DNA of 52,864 nt from Candidatus Auribacter fodinae (GCA_003599815.1 QZJZ01000016.1:1-52864); one strand, 5' to 3'; positions 19,918 through 28,838 are shown, counted from the first letter of the stretch. Notes: generated from the letters alone by a model not told the origin. Made by a program: numbers and translations.

Positions 19918-21252
19918 ATGAAGCGTTTACCACCCTGTTTTTTATTACTTATACTTTTTTTTTGCGGAAACTTACATGCCATTGACCGGTTCGATATATA
20001 CACTACCAGAAGCCTGAACTCTTCAGGAACCCAGTATTACGCGGACAAAAACTATATTGAGGCAATCAATAAGTTCCGCGCCGCCTACAAAATCAATCCT
20101 CACGATTTTCAGACAAAGGTGAACCTTATTAACGCGTATATCGGGCAATCAATAAAAGAAAAAAACAAAGGAAACTATGTTCTGGCAGAACAAACGTTGC
20201 GGGAAGCCCTTGAAATAGAAGACAATATTCCTGAAATACGGATGCTTCTCGCCTCAATATATTTCGATCGCGGCGACCTCATGTCTGCCCGCGGCGAACT
20301 TGAAATCGCCCGGCTCACTGCTCCTGACAACCCGGCGATAACTTCTTTTCTCGGTGAAATTTATTTTCAGGAAGGCGATTTGGAAAAAGCGCTCAGTTTG
20401 TGGACTGAAGTGCATAAGAAAGAGCCGTATAACGAAAACCTCACAAAAAAAATCTCCCGGGTAAAAATAGAATATGAGACTCAGAAAAAATTCCTTCAAA
20501 AAAAATCTCACCCCTTTGTTGTCAAATATGACCCGCAATACGAAAAACTTGCCGGTTCCGTTCTTGCCATTCTGAACGAAGCGTACCGGGATGTCGGTGA
20601 AGAATTAAGGTATTTCCCCATGTCCGAGGTAATAACACTGGTGTACAGCGAGGAGGAATTCAAGCAGGCAACCGGGGCGGAAGGATTAATAGCCAGTATG
20701 TACGACGGGAAAATAAGAGTTAAAGCGTCGCAGAAACTGGATAACGCTCTCTATTTAAAAGAAATTATTTATCACGAGTATACCCACGTGCTTATCCGGT
20801 ACATAACAAAAGACAACTGTCCCTTCTGGCTGAACGAAGGGCTCGCGCAAGTACTTTCAAACAGACCTCTTATGGTTGATTTATCATCTTTGACAACTCT
20901 TGAACTCGAAAGCGAGTTTTTTCATCTAAATAATATGGAAACCTTTAACGGAATGCGCAAATCCGTTGAATATGACATTGATCTGAATGAATCGATTAAG
21001 ATAGCGTACCTGAAATCACTGTTCGCTACGCGCTATCTTATATCTGTTTACGGCATGGATGCCTGTATGGAAATGCTCTATATGCTGAAGGTTACTCCTG
21101 TAAAGGACGCACTAAAAAAAGCGGCGGGCATAACTATTGATGAATTAGATCAGAAAATTGTCGATAAAACCAGTACGGTAAAAGAACAATTACTTGAGCG
21201 TTTGAATAAAGAAAAAAACAATGACACAGAACCTGAAAACGATAATAATTAG
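19918..21252 (+). CDS. Exported TPR protein with C-terminal gluzincin peptidase (peptidase MA-like) domain
   Basis: A 444-residue protein: signal peptide (about 1-21), TPR-like repeats (about 35-175), then a metallopeptidase domain resembling the peptidase MA-like family (PF13485). The zinc site is intact: HEYTH at 286-290 with Glu307 in NEGLAQ as third ligand, the HExxH...E pattern of gluzincins. It is predicted to cleave or bind proteins in the periplasm. The highly charged tail (DNDTEPENDNN-type) overlaps the next gene by 32 bases in another frame, which suggests translational coupling. Substrate unknown. The upstream ribosome site is weak (ACGGAAAAAAG). Confidence 0.88.
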   Translation: MKRLPPCFLLLILFFCGNLHAIDRFDIYTTRSLNSSGTQYYADKNYIEAINKFRAAYKINPHDFQTKVNLINAYIGQSIKEKNKGNYVLAEQTLREALEIEDNIPEIRMLLASIYFDRGDLMSARGELEIARLTAPDNPAITSFLGEIYFQEGDLEKALSLWTEVHKKEPYNENLTKKISRVKIEYETQKKFLQKKSHPFVVKYDPQYEKLAGSVLAILNEAYRDVGEELRYFPMSEVITLVYSEEEFKQATGAEGLIASMYDGKIRVKASQKLDNALYLKEIIYHEYTHVLIRYITKDNCPFWLNEGLAQVLSNRPLMVDLSSLTTLELESEFFHLNNMETFNGMRKSVEYDIDLNESIKIAYLKSLFATRYLISVYGMDACMEMLYMLKVTPVKDALKKAAGITIDELDQKIVDKTSTVKEQLLERLNKEKNNDTEPENDNN

Positions 21253-22447
21253 CATATCCATGTTCTTGGCATTCACTGTTTCCGACGCACATGCATCGCG
21301 ACAGGCACATGTGCAGGTGGCAATATTTCCTTTCTACAACTTCACCCGACAACCCCAGCACAATATACTTCAGTATTCGTTACGGGAAAAACTGATCCGT
21401 GAACTTGACAGCCTCGACGGATTTGCGTTTACGGACAACAAAATCATTCAGGAAAGAGTCCTGAAGAAAAACCTCTCGCTTCGTGATAATATGGGAAAGC
21501 CCAGCCTTGTTCAATATATCGGAGGCCTTGTGCAGGCTGATATACTCATAGCGGCTGATATACTCGCTACTGATTCGGAACTGGTTATTTCAGCCAGCGT
21601 GCTCGACGCGGCGCAGGGATCAACCATACGGCGGTACCGCATTACCGGAAATTTCCTGAATATAGACGCCATTATTAAACGGCTTGCTTCGGATATGGTT
21701 ACGGACATCACTACATGGAGCCGGCTGGAAGAACAACTGCCGTCAAAAAGCATTGCCCAAACCTTGGGAACAATAGTAGCCGAAGCGGAAGAGGAAGAGC
21801 CCCTGCCTCCTTCTGCCGAAAAGGACGGTCACACCATAACATGGGAAACGGTTTTCCCGGTTATATCAACGATATACTATCGAAAATCCATTATATGCAG
21901 TTATATGCTGAATCAGGTAATATTCCTTACCAGCGGCAATCCGCATTCTTCTATCATTCACCAGATAGCAGGTTTCGGGTTTCTTATAAAAGCGTTAAAC
22001 AGCATTAAAAAAAATGATTTAACCAGCGCGGAACAGGACTTCGCAACCGCCTGCGGGCTCCTCCCCGAAAACAAAGCGGTTCTTGCCCGGTACGCGGGGT
22101 TTCTCCACGACGCAAACAGGCTGTCCGATGCTATGAACGTCTATCTCCAATACATTCAACATTTTCCTGACGACCCGCTCGCCTATATACAAATCGCGAA
22201 TATCTACATGAGAAACGAATCGTATTTTTCCGCAATATATTTTCTCGAACTGGCTTTATCGAAACAGCCGAACGATAAGGAACTCTATTCCCTTCTCGCC
22301 AAAGCCTACGCACTCACCGAGCGAATGGACGACGCCATAAACACCCTGAAAAAAGGTCTCCGGAAATTCCCTGACGACCTTCATATGACATACCTGCTGT
22401 CAACATACGCAAACCAAGTTCAAAACTCACAACAAATTAATAAGTAG
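21221..22447 (+). CDS. Exported TolB-N-like / TPR protein
   Basis: A 408-residue protein. Residues 1-26 form a signal peptide (MTQNLKTIIISISMFLAFTV...DAHAS). Residues about 30-165 begin VQVAIFPFYNFTRQP and resemble TolB N-terminal or CsgG/FlgO-like domains that bind small motifs in the envelope. A low-complexity acidic linker follows (about 187-200, EAEEEEPLPPS), then a C-terminal TPR array (about 255-400) with repeats such as DPLAYIQIANIYMRNESYF. The reading frame starts inside the preceding gene, and no good ribosome site is visible, consistent with coupled translation. Together the pair looks like an envelope assembly or stress module; this is inference. Confidence 0.82.
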   Translation: MTQNLKTIIISISMFLAFTVSDAHASRQAHVQVAIFPFYNFTRQPQHNILQYSLREKLIRELDSLDGFAFTDNKIIQERVLKKNLSLRDNMGKPSLVQYIGGLVQADILIAADILATDSELVISASVLDAAQGSTIRRYRITGNFLNIDAIIKRLASDMVTDITTWSRLEEQLPSKSIAQTLGTIVAEAEEEEPLPPSAEKDGHTITWETVFPVISTIYYRKSIICSYMLNQVIFLTSGNPHSSIIHQIAGFGFLIKALNSIKKNDLTSAEQDFATACGLLPENKAVLARYAGFLHDANRLSDAMNVYLQYIQHFPDDPLAYIQIANIYMRNESYFSAIYFLELALSKQPNDKELYSLLAKAYALTERMDDAINTLKKGLRKFPDDLHMTYLLSTYANQVQNSQQINK

Positions 22448-22472
22448 ACTTTTTACTATATTATTGATTTAA

Positions 22473-22512
22473 TATAATCACGATTAAAACAACGCTAAAC
22501 AATCGTGATTAT
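22473..22512 (+). promoter_or_regulatory. -10 element overlapping a perfect 12-base inverted repeat upstream of comEC
   Basis: TATAAT at 22473-22478 (weak -35 TTTTTA at 22450-22455, 17-base spacing) overlaps the left arm ATAATCACGATT (22474-22485). The right arm AATCGTGATTAT (22501-22512) is its exact reverse complement after a 15-base gap and ends one base before the ATG at 22514. Placement over the -10 and start region suggests a repressor operator or a start-masking hairpin. Confidence 0.5.
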
Positions 22513-22513
22513 A

Positions 22514-24091
22514 ATGATAAATCTTTCCCAAAACAAGAATATTTTAACTTATAATTACCCATTATTGATCTATGTTTCCTGTTGTTTCATTACGGGAATA
22601 CTCTGGGCAAAAAGCTTTCAAAATGCCTTATTTTATATCACACTATCATTAATATCTGTTATTTTGATGTTGTTTATAAGAAAGAATCCCGTCTTTTTTC
22701 TGATCGGATGCTGTATCGCCGCCTTTATTACAGGTGCATACAGAACAAATCGGGCAGAGCGTAATTTTCAGTTTCAATTTCAGGAGATGCAAAGACGTAT
22801 AAACACTTGCGAGCAAACCGGATTTTCAGCCGTAATCAGAAATTTCGCCGAAACAACGTATTTCAACAGCCGGAAAATGATGCGAATGTATGTCAGGACA
22901 GATACAAACAACGCGGCTCTGCCTGGAGGAACCAATCTGATACTATATATCCCGGCAGAAAAAACGGAAGTTATTCCGCGTCCCGGCGACCGGGTGGTGT
23001 TTAATGCGGTGAGGCTGAGGAATCCCGGGCGTTTCAGGCTCAATCGGCATCTTACATACCGCGAATACCTTAAAAACCGCGAGATTCCGGCAACCGGCTC
23101 ATGCGAATCCATGCGAGTCATTTCCAGATCGTGGTTCTACGAGTTTATAAACCGCATTCGGGATACATTTATCCGGCATCTCAGCGCAGGCATCCCCGCG
23201 AGCAGGGAACTGGAGCTGGTTAAAGCGATGGTGATCGGCACAAAACCGGATATCTCATACGACCTGCTCCACCAGTTCAGCGTCATGGGAGTCATTCATA
23301 TTCTTGTTATTTCCGGGATGCATATTGGATTGTTCGCGATTCTGGGATTTTCTCTTTTGCAGATGATGGGACTGCCGCGCAAGACAGTATACATAGTGAT
23401 GATCCCGATCCTGTCAGGATACATGATGCTCACCGGCTCGCGCGTATCTGTTGTGCGCGCGGTCATTATGATATTTTTCTACTGGGGAGCGGATATCACA
23501 AAGCGTGAACGGTCACCTTTAAACGCGATAGCGGCGGCGGCATTGCTACAGTTGACAGCCTGCCCGTTTCTCCTCTACGACCACGGTTTTCAATACTCGT
23601 TTATCAGCCTTCTGGCAATCGTATACATTTATCCCTTATTCACAGCGGGGCGTTCGCATCCAATCATCCGGCATGTACTGCAATACCCGTTGGTATCGTT
23701 TTCAGTCTGCATGCTGATAGTGCCTGTGACAGCATATCATCACAGTTATTTTTCGTTTGCAGGATTAATTACAGGAGCACTTGCAGGAGCGGCGGCATCA
23801 TTGATCCTGACTGCCGGATTCGCTTCATGCATCGCAGGGTACCTGTCATCAGGCATATCGGCAATCTTTAACCATTTTAATTATATAGCGATGAAAGGAA
23901 TAATCGCCCTTAACACATTTTTCTGCGACGTACTGAACACGCGCCGTTACTTCAGCGATATACCGCCTGAATGGCTGTATGCCTATTACTCTATTGTCTT
24001 ATTAAGCATTGTGTTTTTATCGGGGAAAACGCTGAAACGGGCGATCATAATCACGGCGTTTGCAGGGATACTGGCGCTGGGAACACTATAA
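22514..24091 (+). CDS. comEC: ComEC/Rec2-family DNA uptake membrane protein (short form)
   Basis: The inner-membrane channel for transforming DNA. About 525 residues with an N-terminal DUF4131-like part (two hydrophobic helices, then an OB-like soluble region about 80-200) followed by the Competence domain with many helices. The hallmark segment VIHILVISGMHIGLF is present near residue 258, and GSRVSVVRAVIM further on. The C-terminal metallo-beta-lactamase domain found in longer ComEC proteins is absent: the frame ends soon after the last helix. An alternative GTG start at 22505 lies inside the inverted repeat; neither start has a clear ribosome site. With dprA in the same window it supports competence for natural transformation. 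Confidence 0.88.
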   Translation: MINLSQNKNILTYNYPLLIYVSCCFITGILWAKSFQNALFYITLSLISVILMLFIRKNPVFFLIGCCIAAFITGAYRTNRAERNFQFQFQEMQRRINTCEQTGFSAVIRNFAETTYFNSRKMMRMYVRTDTNNAALPGGTNLILYIPAEKTEVIPRPGDRVVFNAVRLRNPGRFRLNRHLTYREYLKNREIPATGSCESMRVISRSWFYEFINRIRDTFIRHLSAGIPASRELELVKAMVIGTKPDISYDLLHQFSVMGVIHILVISGMHIGLFAILGFSLLQMMGLPRKTVYIVMIPILSGYMMLTGSRVSVVRAVIMIFFYWGADITKRERSPLNAIAAAALLQLTACPFLLYDHGFQYSFISLLAIVYIYPLFTAGRSHPIIRHVLQYPLVSFSVCMLIVPVTAYHHSYFSFAGLITGALAGAAASLILTAGFASCIAGYLSSGISAIFNHFNYIAMKGIIALNTFFCDVLNTRRYFSDIPPEWLYAYYSIVLLSIVFLSGKTLKRAIIITAFAGILALGTL

Positions 24092-24122
24092 AAAAAGCCG
24101 GAACACGAGGTGCATTCCGGCT
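24091..24122 (-). terminator. Rho-independent terminator of the gene at 24146-24661
   Basis: Stem AGCCGGAA (24096-24103) and TTCCGGCT (24115-24122), with an inner CAC/GTG pairing, is followed on the reverse strand by a run of T from 24096 to 24091. It also lies directly after the comEC stop but has no T-run in that direction. Confidence 0.8.
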
Positions 24123-24145
24123 CTCAATATGATATATCAAAAAAA

Positions 24146-24661
24146 TCAGGATGAACGAAACTGTTTAAATACCTGCAGGCTGGCGAATATATCCTGAAAC
24201 TGGATAAAAAGTATAATCAGTTCAATCACAACAGGAATGAGCAGAAGCCATAAAAACGATTTCACCGTAAACCGGTAATGCACTTTGGTCTCAGACATAT
24301 TTGCCATTGCGAATTTTATCAGATCTTCGCTCGACAAATTTTCGGGCAGAGTCTGGTAAAGATAATAAACTGAGGAATCCCACGTATATAAATCAGGGTC
24401 AGCGTTATATTCGGCCTGATTCAGTAAATCGGAATAGATAAAAACAAGGTCTTTTTCGACGGTAACGTTGAGTTCCGGTTTGATCTCCGACCTGAGATAA
24501 ATGAAATCATCATACGCGACCGAGGAATTAAGCACGAGGTTGTCATGTCTGGAGCCGGCAAACTGTGACGCGTTTGCGTCATGGTTTATCGCTGGAAGAA
24601 CTGACAGGCAAAAAATGATCGAGACAAAGAGACGTTTGTGCGAGCGAGACAAAAAAGCCAT
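24146..24661 (-). CDS. Hypothetical exported protein with C-terminal membrane helix
   Basis: A 171-residue protein I do not recognise. It starts with a signal-like segment (RLFVSIIFCLSVLPAI) and residues SQFAG mark a likely cleavage region. A polar middle of about 90 residues follows, then a strong membrane helix near residues 138-158 (LWLLLIPVVIELIILFIQF) and a short cytoplasmic tail. I start at 24661 because GAGGA lies eight bases upstream; an in-frame ATG at 24676 overlaps that site. It is a single-gene unit convergent with comEC and closed by a clear terminator. Confidence 0.75.
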   Translation of the reverse strand: MAFLSRSHKRLFVSIIFCLSVLPAINHDANASQFAGSRHDNLVLNSSVAYDDFIYLRSEIKPELNVTVEKDLVFIYSDLLNQAEYNADPDLYTWDSSVYYLYQTLPENLSSEDLIKFAMANMSETKVHYRFTVKSFLWLLLIPVVIELIILFIQFQDIFASLQVFKQFRSS

Positions 24662-24802
24662 AAAATCATTCCTCATTAAGGTTTGTATATATATTTGAAT
24701 CTTAGCTGTATATATACATCATACCGGAAGAAAAATCAAGCATCTCTTAACATTAGGGACATATATATTTTTACCACATCAACAGTCTACTATTAATATA
24801 CC

Positions 24803-24916
24803 ATGAAATTACTGGGATTTCAAATTTCGGCCGCATTTTTCTTCATTTATTTTTGGGTGGGGGCTATTTCGTTAGCCGGCATCAATTTTTTTATGGCACA
24901 AAGCGAAACAAAGTGA
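24803..24916 (+). CDS. Possible 37-residue single-helix membrane peptide
   Basis: An open frame of 37 codons starting MKLLGFQISAAFFF with one strongly hydrophobic helix (about residues 9-31) and a polar end AQSETK. No ribosome site is visible and the surrounding DNA is AT-rich and repeat-bearing, so this may be chance or a remnant of a larger gene. It is listed because hydrophobic micropeptides are commonly missed. Confidence 0.2.
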   Translation: MKLLGFQISAAFFFIYFWVGAISLAGINFFMAQSETK

Positions 24917-24957
24917 TAGTATAAGTGCTCATTTTACAGAATATGAAGAACATAAGT

Positions 24958-25031
<74 letters not shown>

Positions 25032-25712
25032 TTTTTTTATCCTGCTTTTATCCGCACTAATTAGATAACACCCTAAAACCTGACGGACATGTAATTTAGA
25101 TTTTAATAATTAAATGATGTCCCTTTAACTTGGACGAGCGACCGCCGTTTACCCGTATACTGAATTAAGGTGACATGAATTAAGGTGTCACATCACTTAA
25201 TTATACAGAGGAGTAGATTTCCACAGCACCTGCGAGGATTCGCGATTGACATTCTTTTTGACTTTTTCATCGCTCCCAATCTATCATTACTATAAACGAC
25301 AATTATATTACACAATACAATGCAATTACAAATGATGTAAATAAATATACACACATTATGGAACTCAGCATATAGTGGTTATCCTGCATTTATACGAATA
25401 AAATGATTACATACGGTGATTAATAAACAACAATACCCCATCGTATCAGCGAGAAAGAGTTTTTGGTACTTTTTGCTTCAAAAAGCACAATAATATTCAT
25501 TAATTCCATTCGGAAGCCCAAAATAACACGCCTTTCATCAATCCAGTTTAATGCCGATACGCTATAAAGCTTATAACAACAATACGCGCTCAGCCGCAAA
25601 AATATCCAACAAAAAAAACGGATAATTCGCAGTAATCCTGTAACAAATCAGTCATTCCTTTGTCTCGTATAGTATAGCCTGCCGTAAAATAATAAAACAA
25701 AGGAGTGTAACT
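25032..25712. other. Repeat-bearing intergenic region without genes
   Basis: About 680 bases with no supported gene. It is AT-rich and holds ATGTCCCT at 25117-25124 (inverse of AGGGACAT at 24755-24762, on the other side of the tRNA), the repeat cluster at 25161-25200 and a small hairpin CTTTTTG-CTT-CAAAAAG at 25469-25485. These look like scraps of small mobile or palindromic repeats next to a tRNA, a common insertion site. No integrase or att duplication of the tRNA end was seen. Confidence 0.5.
25161..25200. repeat. Two 12-base direct repeats with nested inverted repeats
   Basis: TGAATTAAGGTG occurs at 25161-25172 and again at 25176-25187. GTGACA (25170-25175) and TGTCAC (25186-25191) form an inverted pair, and AATTAAG is answered by CTTAATT further right. 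AATTAAGGTGTCAC-type strings resemble ends of REP-associated elements; that link is from memory and not proven here. Confidence 0.6.
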
Positions 25713-27002
25713 ATGACAACACAACCCGCCCGACAAAAAACAAGATTTACAAAACGCCTTGCCATTATCCTCTCATCAGCTATAATGTTTCTCGTTCTTG
25801 CAAAAGATGCCTGCGCCTGCGATTTAACCGACAAAATAATACATCAGTTCCGCAAAAACGCGCCTGTCGAAACCGTTTCTACCACAACCAATTCCGAATG
25901 GACGCTGACAGAATTCCTGTACTACGACCAGACTATTCCTTTGACCGTTGATATTCTTCTTAACAAGGGCAAAAAACCGAAAAAATTAGTGTATCTTGTC
26001 GCGCCAAGCGGCATGACTTTTCAAAATACCTTTTTCACGCCGCAAGATCAGAATATAGCTCATTTTTACCGGAAAGCGGGGTATGGCGTTATTGGCATCA
26101 CGTTCAGGGAAAACGCCCTGACTGATGGAAACGCTCCTTTTCTGAAAAACTGGGGACTGCAAAAACATCGCAAAGACATACGGCAGGTAGTTAAAAATGT
26201 AAGAAAAGTACTAACAAAAGTACCCTATGATATGCTCGGGCAGGCATCATCCGCGGTGTGTATACTTGATTACGCCGCCACCTTCTCGGATCAGCTGGAT
26301 ACCATCGTCCTGCTCGACACGGACAGCTTCGACCCGGCAGTACAGCCGGAAAAAGTGGTCTATGCCGGAATGACCTACGACGCGCTCGTCCAGATCATGA
26401 ACGACGGGTTATACGCTGATACCTTTTTCGGCACATTCATGAATCTCATTCTGGCGGGTGTGTATTATCCTGATGCTGATTCCGGGCAATCGCGTGAGAT
26501 GCTCGGGCTGTCCGGCAACTTCACCTATGCGGGACTTCTGCACTTTTCTCTCATTTACACAACATATCTTCCCGGACTGCACACACCGATAACAGGGTTG
26601 CCCGGAGAATGGGTGATGATGCAGGGCGTCGCCGCAGGATACTATAATTTCGCGCCTGACCCGCTTGACGATGATTTCGGGCTCAACCTGACGCCGCTGA
26701 ACATCTTAGCGCAAATCCCGGCAACTGCCGGTTCCGGCATAACGCCAATCGCGCTCAACAGAGACATCTATGCTGTTCAGGCTTTGAACGGCGCATATAC
26801 CATCGACTGGACCGGCATCACGGAAAATGTAATCATGATAAATGCCGAGTTCAGTTCAGGGTATCAGAACTATTATCAGACATTAATAGAAAACGCAACC
26901 GGCAATACAGCCGATTTTCATTTCATTCCCGGCTACGCCTATGTCGACCTTCTTTACGCGCCGACAGCAGAAGAAGACGTATGGCAATATTGTATTGAGT
27001 AA
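25713..27002 (+). CDS. Exported alpha/beta-hydrolase-fold protein, probably catalytically inactive
   Basis: A 429-residue protein with a basic N-terminus and a hydrophobic signal segment (about 15-33) ending in CACDL. The layout fits alpha/beta hydrolases: strand VYLVAPSG (about 90), FRENAL, then the nucleophile elbow and a C-terminal PGY...D...A..DVW segment. The elbow reads GQASSA at 176-181, so Ala178 sits where the GxSxG serine should be. The C-terminal PGYGHxD motif known from this kind of hydrolase reads PGYAYVD, with Tyr410 in place of histidine. Both losses together suggest a binding or structural role. AAGGAG precedes the ATG. It stands alone, flanked by repeat-rich DNA upstream and a convergent operon downstream. 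Confidence 0.78.
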   Translation: MTTQPARQKTRFTKRLAIILSSAIMFLVLAKDACACDLTDKIIHQFRKNAPVETVSTTTNSEWTLTEFLYYDQTIPLTVDILLNKGKKPKKLVYLVAPSGMTFQNTFFTPQDQNIAHFYRKAGYGVIGITFRENALTDGNAPFLKNWGLQKHRKDIRQVVKNVRKVLTKVPYDMLGQASSAVCILDYAATFSDQLDTIVLLDTDSFDPAVQPEKVVYAGMTYDALVQIMNDGLYADTFFGTFMNLILAGVYYPDADSGQSREMLGLSGNFTYAGLLHFSLIYTTYLPGLHTPITGLPGEWVMMQGVAAGYYNFAPDPLDDDFGLNLTPLNILAQIPATAGSGITPIALNRDIYAVQALNGAYTIDWTGITENVIMINAEFSSGYQNYYQTLIENATGNTADFHFIPGYAYVDLLYAPTAEEDVWQYCIE

Positions 27003-27024
27003 AGACACATAATATTGCGCTAAC

Positions 27025-27064
27025 AAAAAAAGGCGGTGATATGGGATTATCCTATATCACCGCC
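27025..27064 (-). terminator. Rho-independent terminator of the aldolase genes
   Basis: Stem GGCGGTGATAT (27032-27042) with ATATCACCGCC (27054-27064) around an 11-base loop, followed on the reverse strand by seven T (27031-27025). It sits 23 bases after the stop of the gene at 27088. In the plus direction no T-run follows. Confidence 0.85.
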
Positions 27065-27087
27065 CGAATTCTAAGTGCTTCAGAATA

Positions 27088-28083
27088 TTAATACTGATCC
27101 ATCAGCTGATCGTAGAATGCAACGTAGTCATCTTTCTTGTCGCCCGCCCGCATTTTTATCGCTTCACGAGGATGCAGGTTCATCTGCCCGGTAAACATAT
27201 ACGGCAGCTGGTATCCCCATTCCATATCTTTCTGGAGCGGAAGCATAACATCCTGTATGCACTGAAGGATGGGGCGCATTTTGTATTTCGGATTCTTCAG
27301 GAATCCAAGCAATAATTCGGTTGGGCAGTTGCCGGCGCCGCGTCCCATGCCGTTAATGGTAGAATCAAGATAATTGACGCCGTTGATTAACGATTCAATA
27401 GTATTGGCGTATGCTAACTGCTGGTTGTTGTGGGCATGAATACCCAGCATTTTTCCTTTGCCTTCAAAGGCATTAGAATACACACGGACCAGGTCGCGTA
27501 TCTGTTCCGAATAGAAGAAGCCGAAGCTGTCCACAATATAAATAACATCAGCCGGGCTGTCAGCAAGAATCTCAAGCGCTTCGTCCAGTTCCCTGTCCTG
27601 AATGATTGATATAGCCATCAAGTTCAGAGTAGTTTCATATCCTTTATCTTTAGCGTCTTTAAGCATATCCAGAGCCGTGGGGATCTGGTGAATATAGGTT
27701 GCTACACGAATCATATCAATGACGCTCCGGTCTTTCGGCAGAATATCGGTATGGTAATCAGTGCGTTCCGCATCCGCCATAACGCTGATTTTCAATGAGG
27801 AATCGTTATCGCCGACTATTCTGCGTATTACATCCTCGTCGCAGAATTTCCATGTGCCGTGTTCACCGGGTACAAAAATGGATTTTGAGCCTTTATACCC
27901 CATTTCCATATAATCGACGCCCGAATCCCGTAACGCCTCGTAAATAGCTTTAACAAAACCATCTTCAAACATATGGTTATTTATCAGGCCGCCATCGCGT
28001 ATGGTACAGTCTAAAATTTTAATTTCCGGCCTATACGTCAACCATGTGCCTTTGGAAGACTGGTCTTTTTCATGCTCTGACAT
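27088..28083 (-). CDS. Aldolase of the HMGL/DRE-TIM metallolyase family
   Basis: A 331-residue TIM-barrel enzyme of the HMG-CoA lyase-like family, which makes or breaks C-C bonds through a divalent metal and an enolate. The signature ILDCTIRDGG is at residues 23-32 (metal ligand Asp25, catalytic Arg29). The second metal motif is IHAHNNQQLA, and GMGRGAGNCPTE follows. The overall pattern is closest to 4-hydroxy-2-oxovalerate aldolase-like proteins rather than isopropylmalate synthase. No acetaldehyde dehydrogenase partner is seen. AAAGGA lies upstream of the ATG. It is downstream of the KDPG-aldolase-family gene by 59 bases; shared work on 2-oxo acids or sugar acids is inference. Confidence 0.85.
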   Translation of the reverse strand: MSEHEKDQSSKGTWLTYRPEIKILDCTIRDGGLINNHMFEDGFVKAIYEALRDSGVDYMEMGYKGSKSIFVPGEHGTWKFCDEDVIRRIVGDNDSSLKISVMADAERTDYHTDILPKDRSVIDMIRVATYIHQIPTALDMLKDAKDKGYETTLNLMAISIIQDRELDEALEILADSPADVIYIVDSFGFFYSEQIRDLVRVYSNAFEGKGKMLGIHAHNNQQLAYANTIESLINGVNYLDSTINGMGRGAGNCPTELLLGFLKNPKYKMRPILQCIQDVMLPLQKDMEWGYQLPYMFTGQMNLHPREAIKMRAGDKKDDYVAFYDQLMDQY

Positions 28084-28142
28084 TGTTCATTTTCCTTTCA
28101 AATATAATGTTCAGGTTAATTATATCACGTGCAGTGTTATGA

Positions 28143-28766
28143 CTATTTGGGAATATTCTTCAGTAGTGCCTTAATTCCGTCTCTGATGGAAATAAAATCG
28201 CCGGTTTTTATGTATTCCTTTTTAAATATGCTCTCGCCAAACGCCGCCGCGCTCGCGCCGCATGAGAAATAATCGGCTATGGTTTTTTCCGAAACACCGC
28301 CGCACGCCAGCAGTTCAATTGAATCAAACGGCCCTTTTACCGCTTTAAAGTACGATGGGCCGAACACCTGTGACGGAAAAACCTTAACCATTGACGCTCC
28401 GCAATTCCATGCGTGCTCAATTTCAGCAGGAGTCAGCGCACCGGGGAAAACGGGGATACTGTTACGCGCGCAATATGATACGATATCGTCATGACAAGTA
28501 GGCATTACTATAAACGTCGCGCCCGCAGACAGCGCGGTTTTGAGAGAATCCATTGTAGTCACAGTGCCTGCGCCGATATACAAGCCGCCGTTCGCATAGG
28601 ACACCGCCTGCTGTATGAGCACTTCAGCGCCCGCTGTATTCATCGTTATTTCAAGGCTTTTCAGCCCGGCATCAATACACGCTTCTATCAAAGGCTGAAG
28701 GCTCCCCGAATCTATCCCCCGCAGGATGCCGACCAGAGGTACTTTTCTGAATTCATTGATATTCAT
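28143..28766 (-). CDS. KDPG/KHG aldolase family protein
   Basis: A class I aldolase of the Eda family (207 residues) that cleaves 2-keto-3-deoxy-6-phosphogluconate or 4-hydroxy-2-oxoglutarate to pyruvate plus an aldehyde. Conserved features: VGILRG near the start, the LEITMNT segment with catalytic Glu39, GAGTV, the Schiff-base lysine 128 in MVKVFPS, and ACGGVS near the phosphate site. I start at 28766 (MNINEFRKVPLVG), which matches family N-termini; an in-frame ATG at 28787 would add seven residues. The promoter at 28809-28838 precedes it. No Entner-Doudoroff dehydratase is in the window. Confidence 0.9.
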   Translation of the reverse strand: MNINEFRKVPLVGILRGIDSGSLQPLIEACIDAGLKSLEITMNTAGAEVLIQQAVSYANGGLYIGAGTVTTMDSLKTALSAGATFIVMPTCHDDIVSYCARNSIPVFPGALTPAEIEHAWNCGASMVKVFPSQVFGPSYFKAVKGPFDSIELLACGGVSEKTIADYFSCGASAAAFGESIFKKEYIKTGDFISIRDGIKALLKNIPK

Positions 28767-28808
28767 GACACAGTAATTCCATACCATTGAAGAGTTAGTT
28801 TACTGTGC

Positions 28809-28838
28809 AGTATACACAAACCGTTTCATACATGTAAA
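28809..28838 (-). promoter_or_regulatory. Candidate promoter for the aldolase operon
   Basis: On the reverse strand TTTACA (28838-28833) and TATACT (28814-28809) are 18 bases apart, giving a start near 28802 and a short leader before the KDPG-aldolase-family gene. Confidence 0.5.

Noticed and set aside
25161-25191. Short direct repeats as the start of a CRISPR array
   Set aside because: Only two 12-base copies with a 15-base period and no cas genes in the window.
25469-25485. Hairpin CTTTTTG-CTT-CAAAAAG as a terminator
   Set aside because: AT-rich, no T-run after it in either direction, and no gene ends nearby.
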